NCBI GenBank assembly: GCA_009693835.1
Contig: SHWM01000014.1
Coordinates: forward strand, 1-44,536
DNA: 44,536 bases
Direction: 5' to 3'
Source of the DNA: Alphaproteobacteria bacterium
GTDB taxonomy: Bacteria > Pseudomonadota > Alphaproteobacteria > UBA11222
The translations under genes and the position numbers were made by a program. Below the pieces are notes generated by a model that saw nothing but the letters and a program-made list of their open reading frames with translations, was not told the origin of the DNA and made no database searches. Within the stretch, counting starts at the first letter, position 1. Each line of letters opens with the position of its first letter. This document shows, in pieces, positions 8,744-16,786 of the stretch.

Positions 8744-9151
8744 ATGTCCAAACAGCCCAAATTCTCACCGGCCGCGACGCCGGAGACGCAGCATTACTGG
8801 GACGGAACCAAACGCGGCGAATTGCTGATCCAGCAATGCGACGCCTGCGCCAGCTATTATTTTCCGCCGCGCCCGTTCTGCCCCAAATGCGCCTCGCGCA
8901 AGGTGACGGCGAAGAAGGTGAGCGGCAAGGCAACCCTTTACAGCTATGTGATCAGCCATCAATTGCGCGCCGGTCAGGAACCCTTCGCCATTGCCGTCGT
9001 CGAACTGGCTGAAGGACCGCGCATGATGAGCAATATCATTGGCTGTCCGCAAACCCCCGAGGCCCTGCAGCTGGATATGCCCCTTGAGGTGGCGTTCGAA
9101 GAATGGGACGAGAACATCACGCTGCCCAAATTCAGACCCGCCAAAGCGTAA
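8744..9151 (+). CDS. Zn-ribbon domain-containing OB-fold protein (DUF35)
   Basis: 135-residue acyl-CoA-binding accessory protein of the DUF35 family. A rubredoxin-like zinc ribbon (CDAC at about 37-40 and CPKC at about 51-54) is followed by an OB-fold with the conserved LYSYVISHQ and FAIAVVELAEGPRM segments. Family members pair with thiolases or hydratases (for example ChsH2, or partners of SCP2-type thiolases) and bind the acyl-CoA chain. Here the partner is the thiolase that begins 13 bp after the stop, so the two probably form one complex. Confidence 0.92.
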   Translation: MSKQPKFSPAATPETQHYWDGTKRGELLIQQCDACASYYFPPRPFCPKCASRKVTAKKVSGKATLYSYVISHQLRAGQEPFAIAVVELAEGPRMMSNIIGCPQTPEALQLDMPLEVAFEEWDENITLPKFRPAKA

Positions 9152-9164
9152 AAGGGGAATCAAA

Positions 9165-10310
9165 ATGAAAAGCAAATCAATCGCCATCGTCGGCGCGGCG
9201 GAAACAACAAAGCTGGGCGTAATTCCGGATATGTCGGAAATCATGCTGCATGCCGATGCGGCGCTCAACGCCATGACGGACGCGGGGCTGAAGCCGTCCG
9301 ACATTGACGGCGTGGCGACAGCCGGCATGTGGCCCACCGATCTGGCGCATTATCTGGGCATTACGCCGACATGGGCCGATGGCACGATGGTCGGCGGCTG
9401 CTCCTTCATGCTGCATGTCCGGCATGCGGCCGCAGCCATTAATGATGGCCTGTGCAATACGGTGCTGATCACCCACGGCGAGAGCGGGCGTTCACGCGTC
9501 GCAGCCGCGGGCTTTCCTGGCGGCGGGAGGCAGTCGCTGCTGGCGCAGTTCGAGCAGCCCTACGGGATCATGGGCCCGCCCACCATGTTCACCATTCCCG
9601 CGCTGCGCTATCTGAAAAAATACAATGTGCATCTGGACAGACTGGCCAACGTGGCGGTGATCCAGCGGGAATGGGCGTCACGAAATCCGCGTGCGACAAA
9701 CCGCGAGCTGATTACCCTGGACGATGTGTATAAGTCACGTGTCATCGCATGGCCGTTCCACAAACTGATGTGCTGTCTGGTCACCGATGGCGGCGGCGCC
9801 CTGATTCTGACCAAAGCCGAACGCGCAAAAGACATGCCGCAAAAGCCTGTCTATATAATGGGCACGGGCGAAAGTGTGGAAAGCCCGATGATCAGCCAGA
9901 TGGAGGACTTCACGACATCGAAGGCCTTCCGGGTGTCCGCCAAAAAGGCCTTTGGCGAGGCCGGCATCAGCCATGCGGACGTGGATCATCTGATGATCTA
10001 TGACGCATTCGCGCATCTGCCGCTCTATGGGCTGGAGGATCTTGGCTTTTGCAAGCCGGGCGAGGCCGGGGACTTCATTTGGGAACGCAACACCGCCCCC
10101 GGCGGCAAGCTGCCGGTCAACACCAATGGCGGGGGGCTGAGTTATATGCATTCCGGCATGTATGGCATGTATGCGCTGCAGGAAAGCGTGCGTCAGGTGC
10201 GCGGAACCGCCGCCGCGCAGGTGCCGGACGTCAAACTTTCCGTTTGCCATGGCGTCGGCGGCATGTTCGCCGCCAGCGGTACCATTATCATGAGCAACGA
10301 GGCTCCGTGA
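9165..10310 (+). CDS. SCP2-type thiolase / acetyl-CoA acetyltransferase family protein
   Basis: 381-residue thiolase-fold enzyme that cleaves or forms C-C bonds on acyl-CoA. The candidate nucleophile is C79 in VGGCSFMLHVRHA. The C-terminal catalytic block is SVCHGVGGMF, and LPVNTNGGGLSY matches the family glycine-rich loop. ATG 9165 is preceded by AAAGGGGA and lies 13 bp after the DUF35 gene; an upstream extension of the frame into that gene is not used. Members of this subfamily act in degradation of branched, steroid or aromatic acyl-CoAs. The substrate here is not deducible. Confidence 0.9.
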   Translation: MKSKSIAIVGAAETTKLGVIPDMSEIMLHADAALNAMTDAGLKPSDIDGVATAGMWPTDLAHYLGITPTWADGTMVGGCSFMLHVRHAAAAINDGLCNTVLITHGESGRSRVAAAGFPGGGRQSLLAQFEQPYGIMGPPTMFTIPALRYLKKYNVHLDRLANVAVIQREWASRNPRATNRELITLDDVYKSRVIAWPFHKLMCCLVTDGGGALILTKAERAKDMPQKPVYIMGTGESVESPMISQMEDFTTSKAFRVSAKKAFGEAGISHADVDHLMIYDAFAHLPLYGLEDLGFCKPGEAGDFIWERNTAPGGKLPVNTNGGGLSYMHSGMYGMYALQESVRQVRGTAAAQVPDVKLSVCHGVGGMFAASGTIIMSNEAP

Positions 10311-11223
10311 ATACTGAGCCTGCCCAGCCGCTGGAGGTAAGTTTTGAAAGCGGCGGGCAGGTTTGCCGCGCCTGGCACTTTCTCCCCCAGAATGACGGAA
10401 TGGCGAAATATTTGCGTATCCCGTGCGTGGTGATGGGGCACGGCTTCGGCGGGACGCGGGACTGGCGTCCACTGCGCGCCGGCTCGCGCCGGAAGGCATG
10501 CACGTGGTCACTTTTGATTACCGGCATTTCGGCGCCAGCGATGGCAAACCACGGCAACTGATTTCCATAAAAAAACAGCTTGAAGACTGGATGGCGGCGG
10601 CCGCTTTCGCCCGCGACATTAAGGACGTCGATCCATCCCGTGTGGCGCTGTGGGGAACGTCCTTTTCCGCCGGCCATGTAATTGAAACAGCCTATTTCGA
10701 CCGCCGGGTGGCGGCGGTGATTTCACAAGGCCGGGCGCTTGATGGCGTTGCCCTGCTTGCCGCCCGTTTGCGTTGTTCGGGAATAGGCCCCGGGCTGCGG
10801 CTGTTGCAGGCAGGCCTTCGGGACAAACTTAACGCCATGCTGGGACGCAGCCCGGTCATGCTGCCCCTGGTCGGGCCGCCCAGCGCGCTGGCGTTTATGA
10901 CCAGCCCGGATTCAGAGGCAGGATACAAGGCTATCGCACCTGCCAACTGGCGCAACGAAACCATGGCGCGCATTGTGCTGGACATGCCATTTTACCGGCC
11001 GATCCGGTACATTTACCAGCTAACCTGCCCGCAATTGCAACAGCTATGCCGACGCGATGTGATTGCGCCGCCGCCCCTGAATGAACTGCACAAACAGTCG
11101 CGCAAACGCAGAAATATTGTGGTGAAGTTATATGACTGCGGCCATTTTGATCTGTATCAGAGCGAATGGCTGAAAGCTGGCGTCCAGGACCAACTGGCCT
11201 TTCTGAAGACCGTCTTTGCCTGA
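10307..11223 (+). pseudogene. Alpha/beta hydrolase, frameshifted
   Basis: Alpha/beta-hydrolase-fold protein split over two frames. The GTG at 10307 overlaps the thiolase stop (GTGA) and gives SFESGGQVCRAWHF, then VVMGHGFGGTRD. At about 10456 the frame is lost and the continuation (DYRHFGASDGKPRQL, nucleophile elbow ALWGTSFSAGH, terminal DCGHFDLY with the catalytic His) is read in the -1-type frame. The join sits in a run of GCGGGAC-like repeats. Restoring one extra 7-bp GCGGGAC unit gives the continuous family motif GGTRDAGL with the spacing I remember for this family. Whole gene about 300 residues. Probably third gene of the DUF35-thiolase operon, now inactive unless the sequence is wrong. 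Confidence 0.83.
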
Positions 11224-11249
11224 TCGCCTTTTACAAAATGAGGCCGGAA

Positions 11250-11267
11250 ATTTGATCCCGATCAAAT
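11250..11267 (+). promoter_or_regulatory. FNR/FixK-type box
   Basis: ATTTGATCCCGATCAAAT is an 18-bp perfect dyad that contains the exact FNR/FixK consensus TTGAT-N4-ATCAA. A class II activation site centred 41.5 bp before the start would put transcription initiation at about 11300, with TAACTT (11288-11293) as -10, 27 bp before the ATG of the 39-codon ORF. GGCCGGA/TCCGGCC arms flank it (11242-11248, 11272-11278), so the same DNA could also form a hairpin after the hydrolase gene. Confidence 0.65.
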
Positions 11268-11326
11268 AAAATCCGGCCGGTCAGATGTAACTTCCCATCG
11301 CGAAATACTGAAGATGGGTGCTTATC

Positions 11327-11446
11327 ATGACCGGCAGCGAACAGACTTTTCTAACACTCGTGCTAACGGCCACCGGATTGTATAGCGCAATCCTGTTATG
11401 GTTAACGCTTACCTATCACGATAACCAGAACATCCGGCGCAACTAA
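11327..11446 (+). CDS. 39-aa single-pass membrane microprotein (hypothetical)
   Basis: ATG 11327 to TAA 11444-11446 encodes 39 residues: a short polar N-terminus (MTGSEQTF), one hydrophobic span of about 20 residues (LTLVLTATGLYSAILLWLTL) and a polar, basic C-terminus (HDNQNIRRN). The composition is that of a single-span inner-membrane microprotein. It stands alone between the hydrolase and the convergent rhodanese gene, with an exact FNR/FixK-type box 60-77 bp upstream and a terminator-like hairpin just downstream. I do not recognise the family. Small subunits of terminal oxidases are one class of such proteins, but nothing here proves that. Translation is not proven. Confidence 0.5.
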   Translation: MTGSEQTFLTLVLTATGLYSAILLWLTLTYHDNQNIRRN

Positions 11447-11451
11447 AGGTT

Positions 11452-11483
11452 GGGCCTAAGAAGGCTGGCCCGCTAATTTTTTT
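11452..11483 (+). terminator. Possible intrinsic terminator after the microprotein ORF
   Basis: GGGCC (11452-11456) can pair with GGCCC (11467-11471) and a run of seven T follows at 11477-11483. The stem is short and five bases separate it from the T-run, so it is weak. It overlaps the 3' end of the convergent rhodanese gene. Confidence 0.35.
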
Positions 11484-11871
11484 GCTCGACGGTTTCGACG
11501 GGGCCGCCAGCGGCTTTCCATCCGCCAAAGCCGCCACGCATATGCGCGACGGGCGACAGCCCCATCTGGTGCACGGCCAGCGCCGCCAGCGAGGAACGCA
11601 GGCCGCCTGCACAAAAGATAATGAACTTCTTACCGGACTGAAAGCGCTCCTTGGCATAGGGGCTTTCCGGGTCCACCCAGAATTCCAGCATGCCGCGCGG
11701 CACATGCCAGGCGCCGGGTATGGCGCCGTCCCGCCATAATTCCCGGACGTCGCGGATATCAATCAGCTCTACATTCGGGTCGTCCCTGACCTGCAATACC
11801 TGTTCAACGGTCATGGTCTCGATAATGGTTTCGGCATCGGCACAGAGCTGTTTAACGCCCTTGGTGATCAT
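11473..11871 (-). CDS. Rhodanese-like domain protein
   Basis: 132-residue single-domain sulfurtransferase-like protein. The active-site loop is FCAGGLRSS, with the persulfide cysteine at residue 87. Typical blocks ELIDIRDVRELWRDGAIPGAWHVP precede it and MRGGFGGWKAAGGPV closes the domain. The ATG at 11871 has a GGGA ribosome site; a longer frame to 11928 adds 19 residues without support. Sulfur donor and acceptor are unknown. It is convergent with the microprotein ORF. Confidence 0.92.
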   Translation of the reverse strand: MITKGVKQLCADAETIIETMTVEQVLQVRDDPNVELIDIRDVRELWRDGAIPGAWHVPRGMLEFWVDPESPYAKERFQSGKKFIIFCAGGLRSSLAALAVHQMGLSPVAHMRGGFGGWKAAGGPVETVEQKN

Positions 11872-12053
11872 ATTCCCTGCTCCCGTAACTGCGGATATTT
11901 TCTGACATCCTACACAATCCCTGCGCAAAATCCATAATTTAGAAGCCGGTGGGGAATCGCCTATTTTGTGTGGCCGGACCCGCCTTTCAGGCCTTTATAT
12001 AATTGCGGCTGGTCCATGTATCATTGCGGCGTATAATACGATAAACAGAATTT

Positions 12054-12986
12054 ATGACCACAGAAGTCCTCACCGCCAAACCCCCGCGCCAGCCGATTTC
12101 CAGGAATCTCAAAGGCATATTGCTGATACTTGCATCCGGCCTGGCGGTGTCATGCATGTCCGGCATAATCCTGTATCTGGTCAAAAACCACCATCACCAT
12201 CCTTTCGAGGTGGCGTTTTTCCGTAACGCGCTGGGCCTGGTCATGCTGCTGCCGATGCTGGCAGGCAAAGCCGGACTGGTGCATTTGCGCACCGGCCGGC
12301 TGGGCCCGCTGGTCTGGCGCGGGCTGCTGAGCGCCGTGTCCATGATGTGCTATTTCTATGGGGTGTCGCTGGTGCCTCTGGCCGAGGTGACCGCGCTCTC
12401 ATTCATGGGGCCACTGTTTGCGACGGTCATTGCAATCCTAATTTTGGGAGAGCGTATCCGCCTGCGCCGTACGCTGGCGTTAATCGTCGGATTCTCAGGG
12501 GCGCTAATTATTTTGCGGCCCGGCTTCAATGAAATCGGCCTGGGTTATTTTTTGATTCTGGGATCAGCAATATCCTGGTCAGTATCCATGATCATCATCA
12601 AGGTGCTGACCAGAACCGAATCCGCAATCACCCAGAGCCTCTATACGCTGATCATGCTGACCCCTATCACCGGTATCGCGGCCCTGCCCTACTGGAAAAT
12701 GCCCAATCTCGTGGAACTGGGCTGGATGGTCCTGATGGCCGGCCTGGGCACGGCGGCGCAACTGGCCTTTACGGAGGCTTTCAAACTGTCGGATTTAACC
12801 GCCCTGCTGCCGATGGATTTTACCAAGCTGATATGGACCGCCATGGTCGGTTATCTGTTTTTCGCCCAGACGCCGGACATATGGGTGTTTCTGGGCGGGG
12901 CTGTGATATTCGCGTCCACGACCTATATTGCCCTGCGCGAAGCGCAAATCCGCCGGGATGCGGTCATCGAAGCGCCGGTGGCGTGA
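12054..12986 (+). CDS. EamA/DMT-family transporter
   Basis: Inner-membrane exporter-type protein of the drug/metabolite transporter superfamily, 310 residues with about ten hydrophobic segments arranged as two EamA repeats. VAFFRNALGLVMLLP in the first repeat and ALSFMGPLFATVIAILILGERI at its end are the conserved blocks. A His run (KNHHHHPFE) lies in the first external loop. The substrate cannot be predicted; relatives export amino acids or other small metabolites. Confidence 0.9.
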   Translation: MTTEVLTAKPPRQPISRNLKGILLILASGLAVSCMSGIILYLVKNHHHHPFEVAFFRNALGLVMLLPMLAGKAGLVHLRTGRLGPLVWRGLLSAVSMMCYFYGVSLVPLAEVTALSFMGPLFATVIAILILGERIRLRRTLALIVGFSGALIILRPGFNEIGLGYFLILGSAISWSVSMIIIKVLTRTESAITQSLYTLIMLTPITGIAALPYWKMPNLVELGWMVLMAGLGTAAQLAFTEAFKLSDLTALLPMDFTKLIWTAMVGYLFFAQTPDIWVFLGGAVIFASTTYIALREAQIRRDAVIEAPVA

Positions 12987-12992
12987 CAGTCG

Positions 12993-13124
12993 ATGTCCGT
13001 TTCACGAATTAAACACGAAGACGTAAAAGAAGGAGCAGAAAATTCCTCTGGATTTAAGCCCGTCAAAACTGCTTTAAGAACCGCAAACAAACTGCGACAG
13101 GCGCATCAGACAAAAACGGGGTAA
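12993..13124 (+). CDS. Possible 43-aa basic small protein (doubtful)
   Basis: ATG 12993 opens 43 codons ending in TAA at 13122-13124, five bases before the thioesterase ATG. The peptide is lysine-rich, without a membrane segment (MSVSRIKHEDVKEG... RQAHQTKTG). It fills the gap between the EamA gene and the thioesterase almost exactly, which suggests a leader or coupled ORF, but no ribosome site is obvious and I do not recognise the family. Part of it is encoded by the GAAGACGTAAA repeat also seen at 2871-2895. Confidence 0.25.
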   Translation: MSVSRIKHEDVKEGAENSSGFKPVKTALRTANKLRQAHQTKTG

Positions 13125-13129
13125 CGGCA

Positions 13130-13576
13130 ATGGCGGCCCACGCCGATAAAATGCAGGAAATATTCGATAAAGCGATCGGTGAACGCTTTATCGCCAGCCA
13201 TGAAAATGCCGGCGGGCTGGTGAAGTTTCTGGGCATCCGGCTGCTGGCGTTCAGCCCCGGCAGACTGGAGGCCGAATTAAAAGTGAAAGATGATTTGCTG
13301 ACGCCGTTCGGCAATCTGCATGGCGGCGTCATGTCGGCCTTTACCGATCATGTGCTGGGCTGTGTGTGCTATCCGCACATGAAAAAGGGGCAGTGGGCCG
13401 CCACTGCGGAATTCAAGATTAATCTGCTGGCGCCTGTCAGCAAGGGCACCGTGCGCGCCGAGGCCGAGATCATCAGCATGACCCGCACCACGGCGGTCGT
13501 GCAAATCCGCATGGATAATGATGGACGCCCCTGCATCGCGGCTCAGGGCACGGTTCTGATCATGGATCCACGCTAA
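13130..13576 (+). CDS. PaaI-family hotdog thioesterase
   Basis: 148-residue single hotdog-fold acyl-CoA thioesterase of the PaaI type. The diagnostic segment is FGNLHGGVMSAFTDHVLG, with the HGG motif and the acidic residue of the active-site helix. EFKINLLAPVSKGTVRAEAEI and the terminal AAQGTVLIMD strand are typical. It hydrolyses acyl-CoA esters; chain preference is unknown. It lies 21 bp before an alpha/beta hydrolase on the same strand, so the two are probably co-transcribed. Confidence 0.9.
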   Translation: MAAHADKMQEIFDKAIGERFIASHENAGGLVKFLGIRLLAFSPGRLEAELKVKDDLLTPFGNLHGGVMSAFTDHVLGCVCYPHMKKGQWAATAEFKINLLAPVSKGTVRAEAEIISMTRTTAVVQIRMDNDGRPCIAAQGTVLIMDPR

Positions 13577-13597
13577 TATGGCCGGGGCATAATTCCA

Positions 13598-14503
13598 GTG
13601 AACGCAGACCCGCGCGACCTTGGCGCCGCAGCGCCGCAACGGCGCATGTGCGCATTGCCCGATGGCGAACTGTCCTATCTCGACTGGGGCGGGCCCCCCA
13701 AGGCACCGCGCGTGGTGATGTCCAACGCCAACGGGTTTAACGCCCAAACCTACCGCCAACTACTGACGCCGCTGGCCGGGCGCCTGCGCATTCAGGCGGT
13801 CGATGCCCGCGGCCATGGCTTCAGCACCGCTACAGCCGACCCGCAGGCGCCATTGTCGTGGAACGTGTTTCGCCATGACCTGATCCGTTTTCTGGAATCA
13901 GGCGATCGCCCAAGCCTGCTTGTGGGGCATTCGCTGGGGGCAACGACAAGCCTTCTGCTGGCGGAATTGCGGCCCGATCTGGTCAGCGGCGTGCTGGCGG
14001 TGGAGCCTGTGCTGCAGCCTTTCCTGAAATCCTGGGTCATGCGCGCCAAGCGCTGGATGAACATACCGCATCAGGCAAATGGGCTGGTGGAAGGCGCGAT
14101 GAAACGCCGGGCCGTGTTCGCTGATCGAGAGGCCATATTCAAATCCTATAACGGGCGGGGCGCCTTCGCCTCGTGGCCCGAAGCGGTATTGCGGGACTAT
14201 ATTACCGGCGGCACGCGGGATCGCGCGGACGGCCAGGTCGAATTGTCCTGCGCGCCCACATGGGAGGCACATATTTTCCGGTCCAGCGGCACCTATATCT
14301 GGGACCGGCTGGCCCGCATCCGGGTCCCCATCACCATCATCCATGGCAATGTGAATTCCACATGCTCGCTTCCCGTGACGCGCCGCATGGCGCGGTTGCA
14401 TCCATCCGCAAAAATCTTTCCGGTGGATGGCGCCAGCCATTTTCTGCCAATGGAGTCTCCCGATATCGTGCGCGAGAATATCCTGCGCATGAGCGGTCTT
14501 TAG
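13598..14503 (+). CDS. Alpha/beta fold hydrolase
   Basis: 301-residue hydrolase of the alpha/beta superfamily. The nucleophile elbow is VGHSLGATTS, the oxyanion region SNANGFNAQTYR, and the catalytic His lies in GASHFLPMESP near the C-terminus. DARGHGFS after the second strand is a common feature of the esterase and haloperoxidase-like groups. GTG 13598 is used as start; an in-frame ATG at 13646 would give a shorter form that keeps the whole fold. Substrate unknown. Convergent with gshA across palindrome copy 2. Confidence 0.88.
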   Translation: MNADPRDLGAAAPQRRMCALPDGELSYLDWGGPPKAPRVVMSNANGFNAQTYRQLLTPLAGRLRIQAVDARGHGFSTATADPQAPLSWNVFRHDLIRFLESGDRPSLLVGHSLGATTSLLLAELRPDLVSGVLAVEPVLQPFLKSWVMRAKRWMNIPHQANGLVEGAMKRRAVFADREAIFKSYNGRGAFASWPEAVLRDYITGGTRDRADGQVELSCAPTWEAHIFRSSGTYIWDRLARIRVPITIIHGNVNSTCSLPVTRRMARLHPSAKIFPVDGASHFLPMESPDIVRENILRMSGL

Positions 14504-14511
14504 GATCGGCC

Positions 14512-14568
14512 AGAGCGGCGCGCCGTCATCTGGAACCGCCCGGCTCTATATGATCGCGTGTTGCTCTA
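14512..14568. repeat. Palindromic intergenic element, copy 2 (diverged)
   Basis: Diverged copy of the element at 3849-3908. The left arm (14512-14535) matches 19 of 24 positions, including the GTCATCTGGAA block; the right arm (14544-14568) matches about 18 of 25, including TTGCTCTA. Several differences change A-T pairs to G-T, so an RNA hairpin would survive through G-U wobble pairs. It lies between convergent genes and its outer CTA (14566-14568) is the TAG stop codon of gshA on the minus strand. Confidence 0.8.
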
Positions 14569-15927
14569 GTAGGCATATTCCTTGTAGGCGGGCAGTACAC
14601 TGCCCTTCCACGGGCCGTGATATTGATCAAGTAAAATTTCAGCGGGGCACCGGCCAGTTGCCGCGGTTTCCAGCAGCACATCCAGATAATGCTGTTCATC
14701 GAGGCCGGTGCTGCCGATGCAGGCGCGCGCCTTCAGGCCGCCAGAGGCAATTTTCAGCACTTCCTGTGCGACATCCTGCAAGGTCCCGCCGCGAAAAGGA
14801 GTATGCAGCGCCTGCCGGGGCACGCCATCACGTTGCGCCTGACGTTCTTCTGTGGTCCAGTCTTTCACCAGATCCCATGCCGCATCGAGCGCCCCCTGAT
14901 CGTAAAGCAGCCCAACCCAGAAGGCCGGAAGCGCGCACAGTGAACGCCATGGCCCGCCATCCGCGCCGCGCATTTCCAGGAATTTCTTCATCCGCACTTC
15001 GGGAAATAAAGTCGTCAGATGATCGGCCCAGTCGCCCATGGTGGGCTTTCCCCCCGGCAGGGCTGGCAGCCGCCCGGCCATGAAATCCCGGAACGATTGG
15101 CCGGAGGCGTCAATATATTTGCCATTGCGGTAGACAAAATACATCGGCACATCCAGCGCATATTGCACATAACGCTCAAAGCCGAAATCCCCGTCAAACA
15201 CAAACGGGACCATGCCCGCGCGGTCAGGATCCGTGTCCGTCCAGACATGGCTGCGGAAACTGAGATAGCCATTGGGCTTTCCCTCCGTGAAGGGGGAATT
15301 TGCAAACAGTGCGGTGGCCAGCGGCTGCAGGGCCAGAGAGACGCGGAATTTGCGGATCATGTCGGCTTCGGAGGAATAATCCAGGTTCACCTGCACCGTA
15401 CACGAACGGTACATCATATCCAGGCCGTGATCGCCGCGCTTGGGCATATAGCGTGTCATGATGCCATAGCGCCCCTTGGGCATCACCGGAATTTCCGCGC
15501 GCGTCCAGTTCGGCGTAAATCCCAGACCGAGAAATCCGATGCCAAGTTCATCCGCCACTTCGCGCACCTGCCTGAGGTGGGTGTTCACTTCCGCACAGGT
15601 CTGGTGCAGATTTTCCAAAGGCGCGCCCGAAAGTTCAAACTGCCCGCCCGGCTCCAGGCTGATGGCGCCGCCATTCATCGTGAGGGCGATCACATTGCCG
15701 CCTTCCATCACGGGTTGCCAGCCAAAGCGCTGCATGCCCTCCAGCAGGGCGCGCACCCCGGATGGGCCTTCATACGGAAGCGTGCTGTTATCGGCAAGAT
15801 GGAAGCCGAATTTTTCATGCTCGGTGCCGATGCGCCATTGTTCTTTGGGCTTATTGCCGGAGGCAATATAATCAACCAGATCGGATACATTTTCGATCTG
15901 GCCGCTGGCTGACTGGGGTCCCGACAT
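14566..15927 (-). CDS. gshA: Glutamate--cysteine ligase (plant/alphaproteobacterial type)
   Basis: First enzyme of glutathione synthesis; joins L-glutamate and L-cysteine with ATP. The 453-residue protein belongs to the class shared by plants and alphaproteobacteria: [12 protein letters not shown] near the N-terminus, [15 protein letters not shown], the [25 protein letters not shown] block and MRGADGGPW in the last third. GGAGGAAG before ATG 15927 is a strong ribosome site. It is 40 bp downstream of rsmE on the same strand. The last codons give KEYAY and the TAG stop belongs to the palindromic repeat. Confidence 0.96.
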   Translation of the reverse strand: MSGPQSASGQIENVSDLVDYIASGNKPKEQWRIGTEHEKFGFHLADNSTLPYEGPSGVRALLEGMQRFGWQPVMEGGNVIALTMNGGAISLEPGGQFELSGAPLENLHQTCAEVNTHLRQVREVADELGIGFLGLGFTPNWTRAEIPVMPKGRYGIMTRYMPKRGDHGLDMMYRSCTVQVNLDYSSEADMIRKFRVSLALQPLATALFANSPFTEGKPNGYLSFRSHVWTDTDPDRAGMVPFVFDGDFGFERYVQYALDVPMYFVYRNGKYIDASGQSFRDFMAGRLPALPGGKPTMGDWADHLTTLFPEVRMKKFLEMRGADGGPWRSLCALPAFWVGLLYDQGALDAAWDLVKDWTTEERQAQRDGVPRQALHTPFRGGTLQDVAQEVLKIASGGLKARACIGSTGLDEQHYLDVLLETAATGRCPAEILLDQYHGPWKGSVLPAYKEYAY

Positions 15928-15967
15928 ACTGCTTCCTCCGCAACGGCGTAATTTTTATGGCCGCACT

Positions 15968-16744
15968 CTACACTGGCTGATCAGCCAGTGCTACTGGGCC
16001 GGTATCCCAGTCTCCGCACACGGATTGCCATAGGGCAAGGGCCGAAATCGCGGCCGTGTCCGCACGCAGGATACGCGGACCCAGCGAAACAGCGAGCGTT
16101 TGCGGCATGGACAGGAGCCGCGCCCGTTCCGCCGGGCTGAACCCGCCCTCGGGCCCGGTCAGCACCGCCCAGGGCGCACGTTCCCTGGCGGCAGACTGCA
16201 GCGCGATGATGGCGGCCTTCCCCGCCCCCGATTCGTCGCAGAACAGAATGCGGCGTTCCGCTGGCCATCCGTCCAGAATGGTCTGCAACTTTTCCGGAGC
16301 CAGCAATTTTGGCACACTGACCAACCCGCATTGTTCCGCCGCCTCGATGGTAATGGCGCAAAGGCGTTCCACTTTCATTGGCGGGGCATTGGTGTATTCG
16401 GTGAGAACCGGATGAATTTCCCGAACACCGAGCTCCGCCGCCTTCTCGGCGACAATTTCCAGACGCGTGCGCTTGATCAGCGCACAGATTAGCCATAGGT
16501 CCGGCGTAGCGGTCTGGGGCTGAATCAGCTCATGCGGCGTAGCTGTGCAGTCTTGCTTACCCTGCGTCTGAATAATCGCGCGCCATTCGCCGTCGCGGCC
16601 ATTGAACAGGCCGATCCTATCACCATCGGAGCGGCGCATGACCTTGCGCAGATAATGGGCCTGTTCGCGCGACAGGACGACCCCCTCGCCGGGGCAAAGC
16701 GGCGCATTTACATAAAGCCGTATATGTTCTCGCATGGGGGGCAT
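15968..16744 (-). CDS. rsmE: 16S rRNA (uracil(1498)-N(3))-methyltransferase RsmE
   Basis: SPOUT-family methyltransferase that modifies U1498 of 16S rRNA using SAM. Seen: N-terminal PUA-like part (HIRLYVNAPL, REQAHYLRKVMR) and the trefoil-knot SAM site in two blocks, VLTGPEGGFSPAE and SLGPRILRADTAA. Two nearby starts fit, ATG 16744 and ATG 16735 (MREHIRLYV); a longer frame to 16858 would run into the ubiA start region and is rejected. Divergent from ubiA by about 42 bp and followed by gshA, an arrangement common in alphaproteobacteria. Confidence 0.95.
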   Translation of the reverse strand: MPPMREHIRLYVNAPLCPGEGVVLSREQAHYLRKVMRRSDGDRIGLFNGRDGEWRAIIQTQGKQDCTATPHELIQPQTATPDLWLICALIKRTRLEIVAEKAAELGVREIHPVLTEYTNAPPMKVERLCAITIEAAEQCGLVSVPKLLAPEKLQTILDGWPAERRILFCDESGAGKAAIIALQSAARERAPWAVLTGPEGGFSPAERARLLSMPQTLAVSLGPRILRADTAAISALALWQSVCGDWDTGPVALADQPV

Positions 16745-16786
16745 GGGATGATTCAGGATTTTCCGTCCATGTGCTAAATTATTAAT

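Noticed and set aside
13017..13032. Third copy of GAAGACGTAAA as part of a repeat family
   Set aside because: Only an 11-mer match with different flanks; could be chance and may be coding.
15019..15912. 297-codon plus-strand frame
   Set aside because: Antisense to gshA with all its conserved blocks; no recognisable domain.
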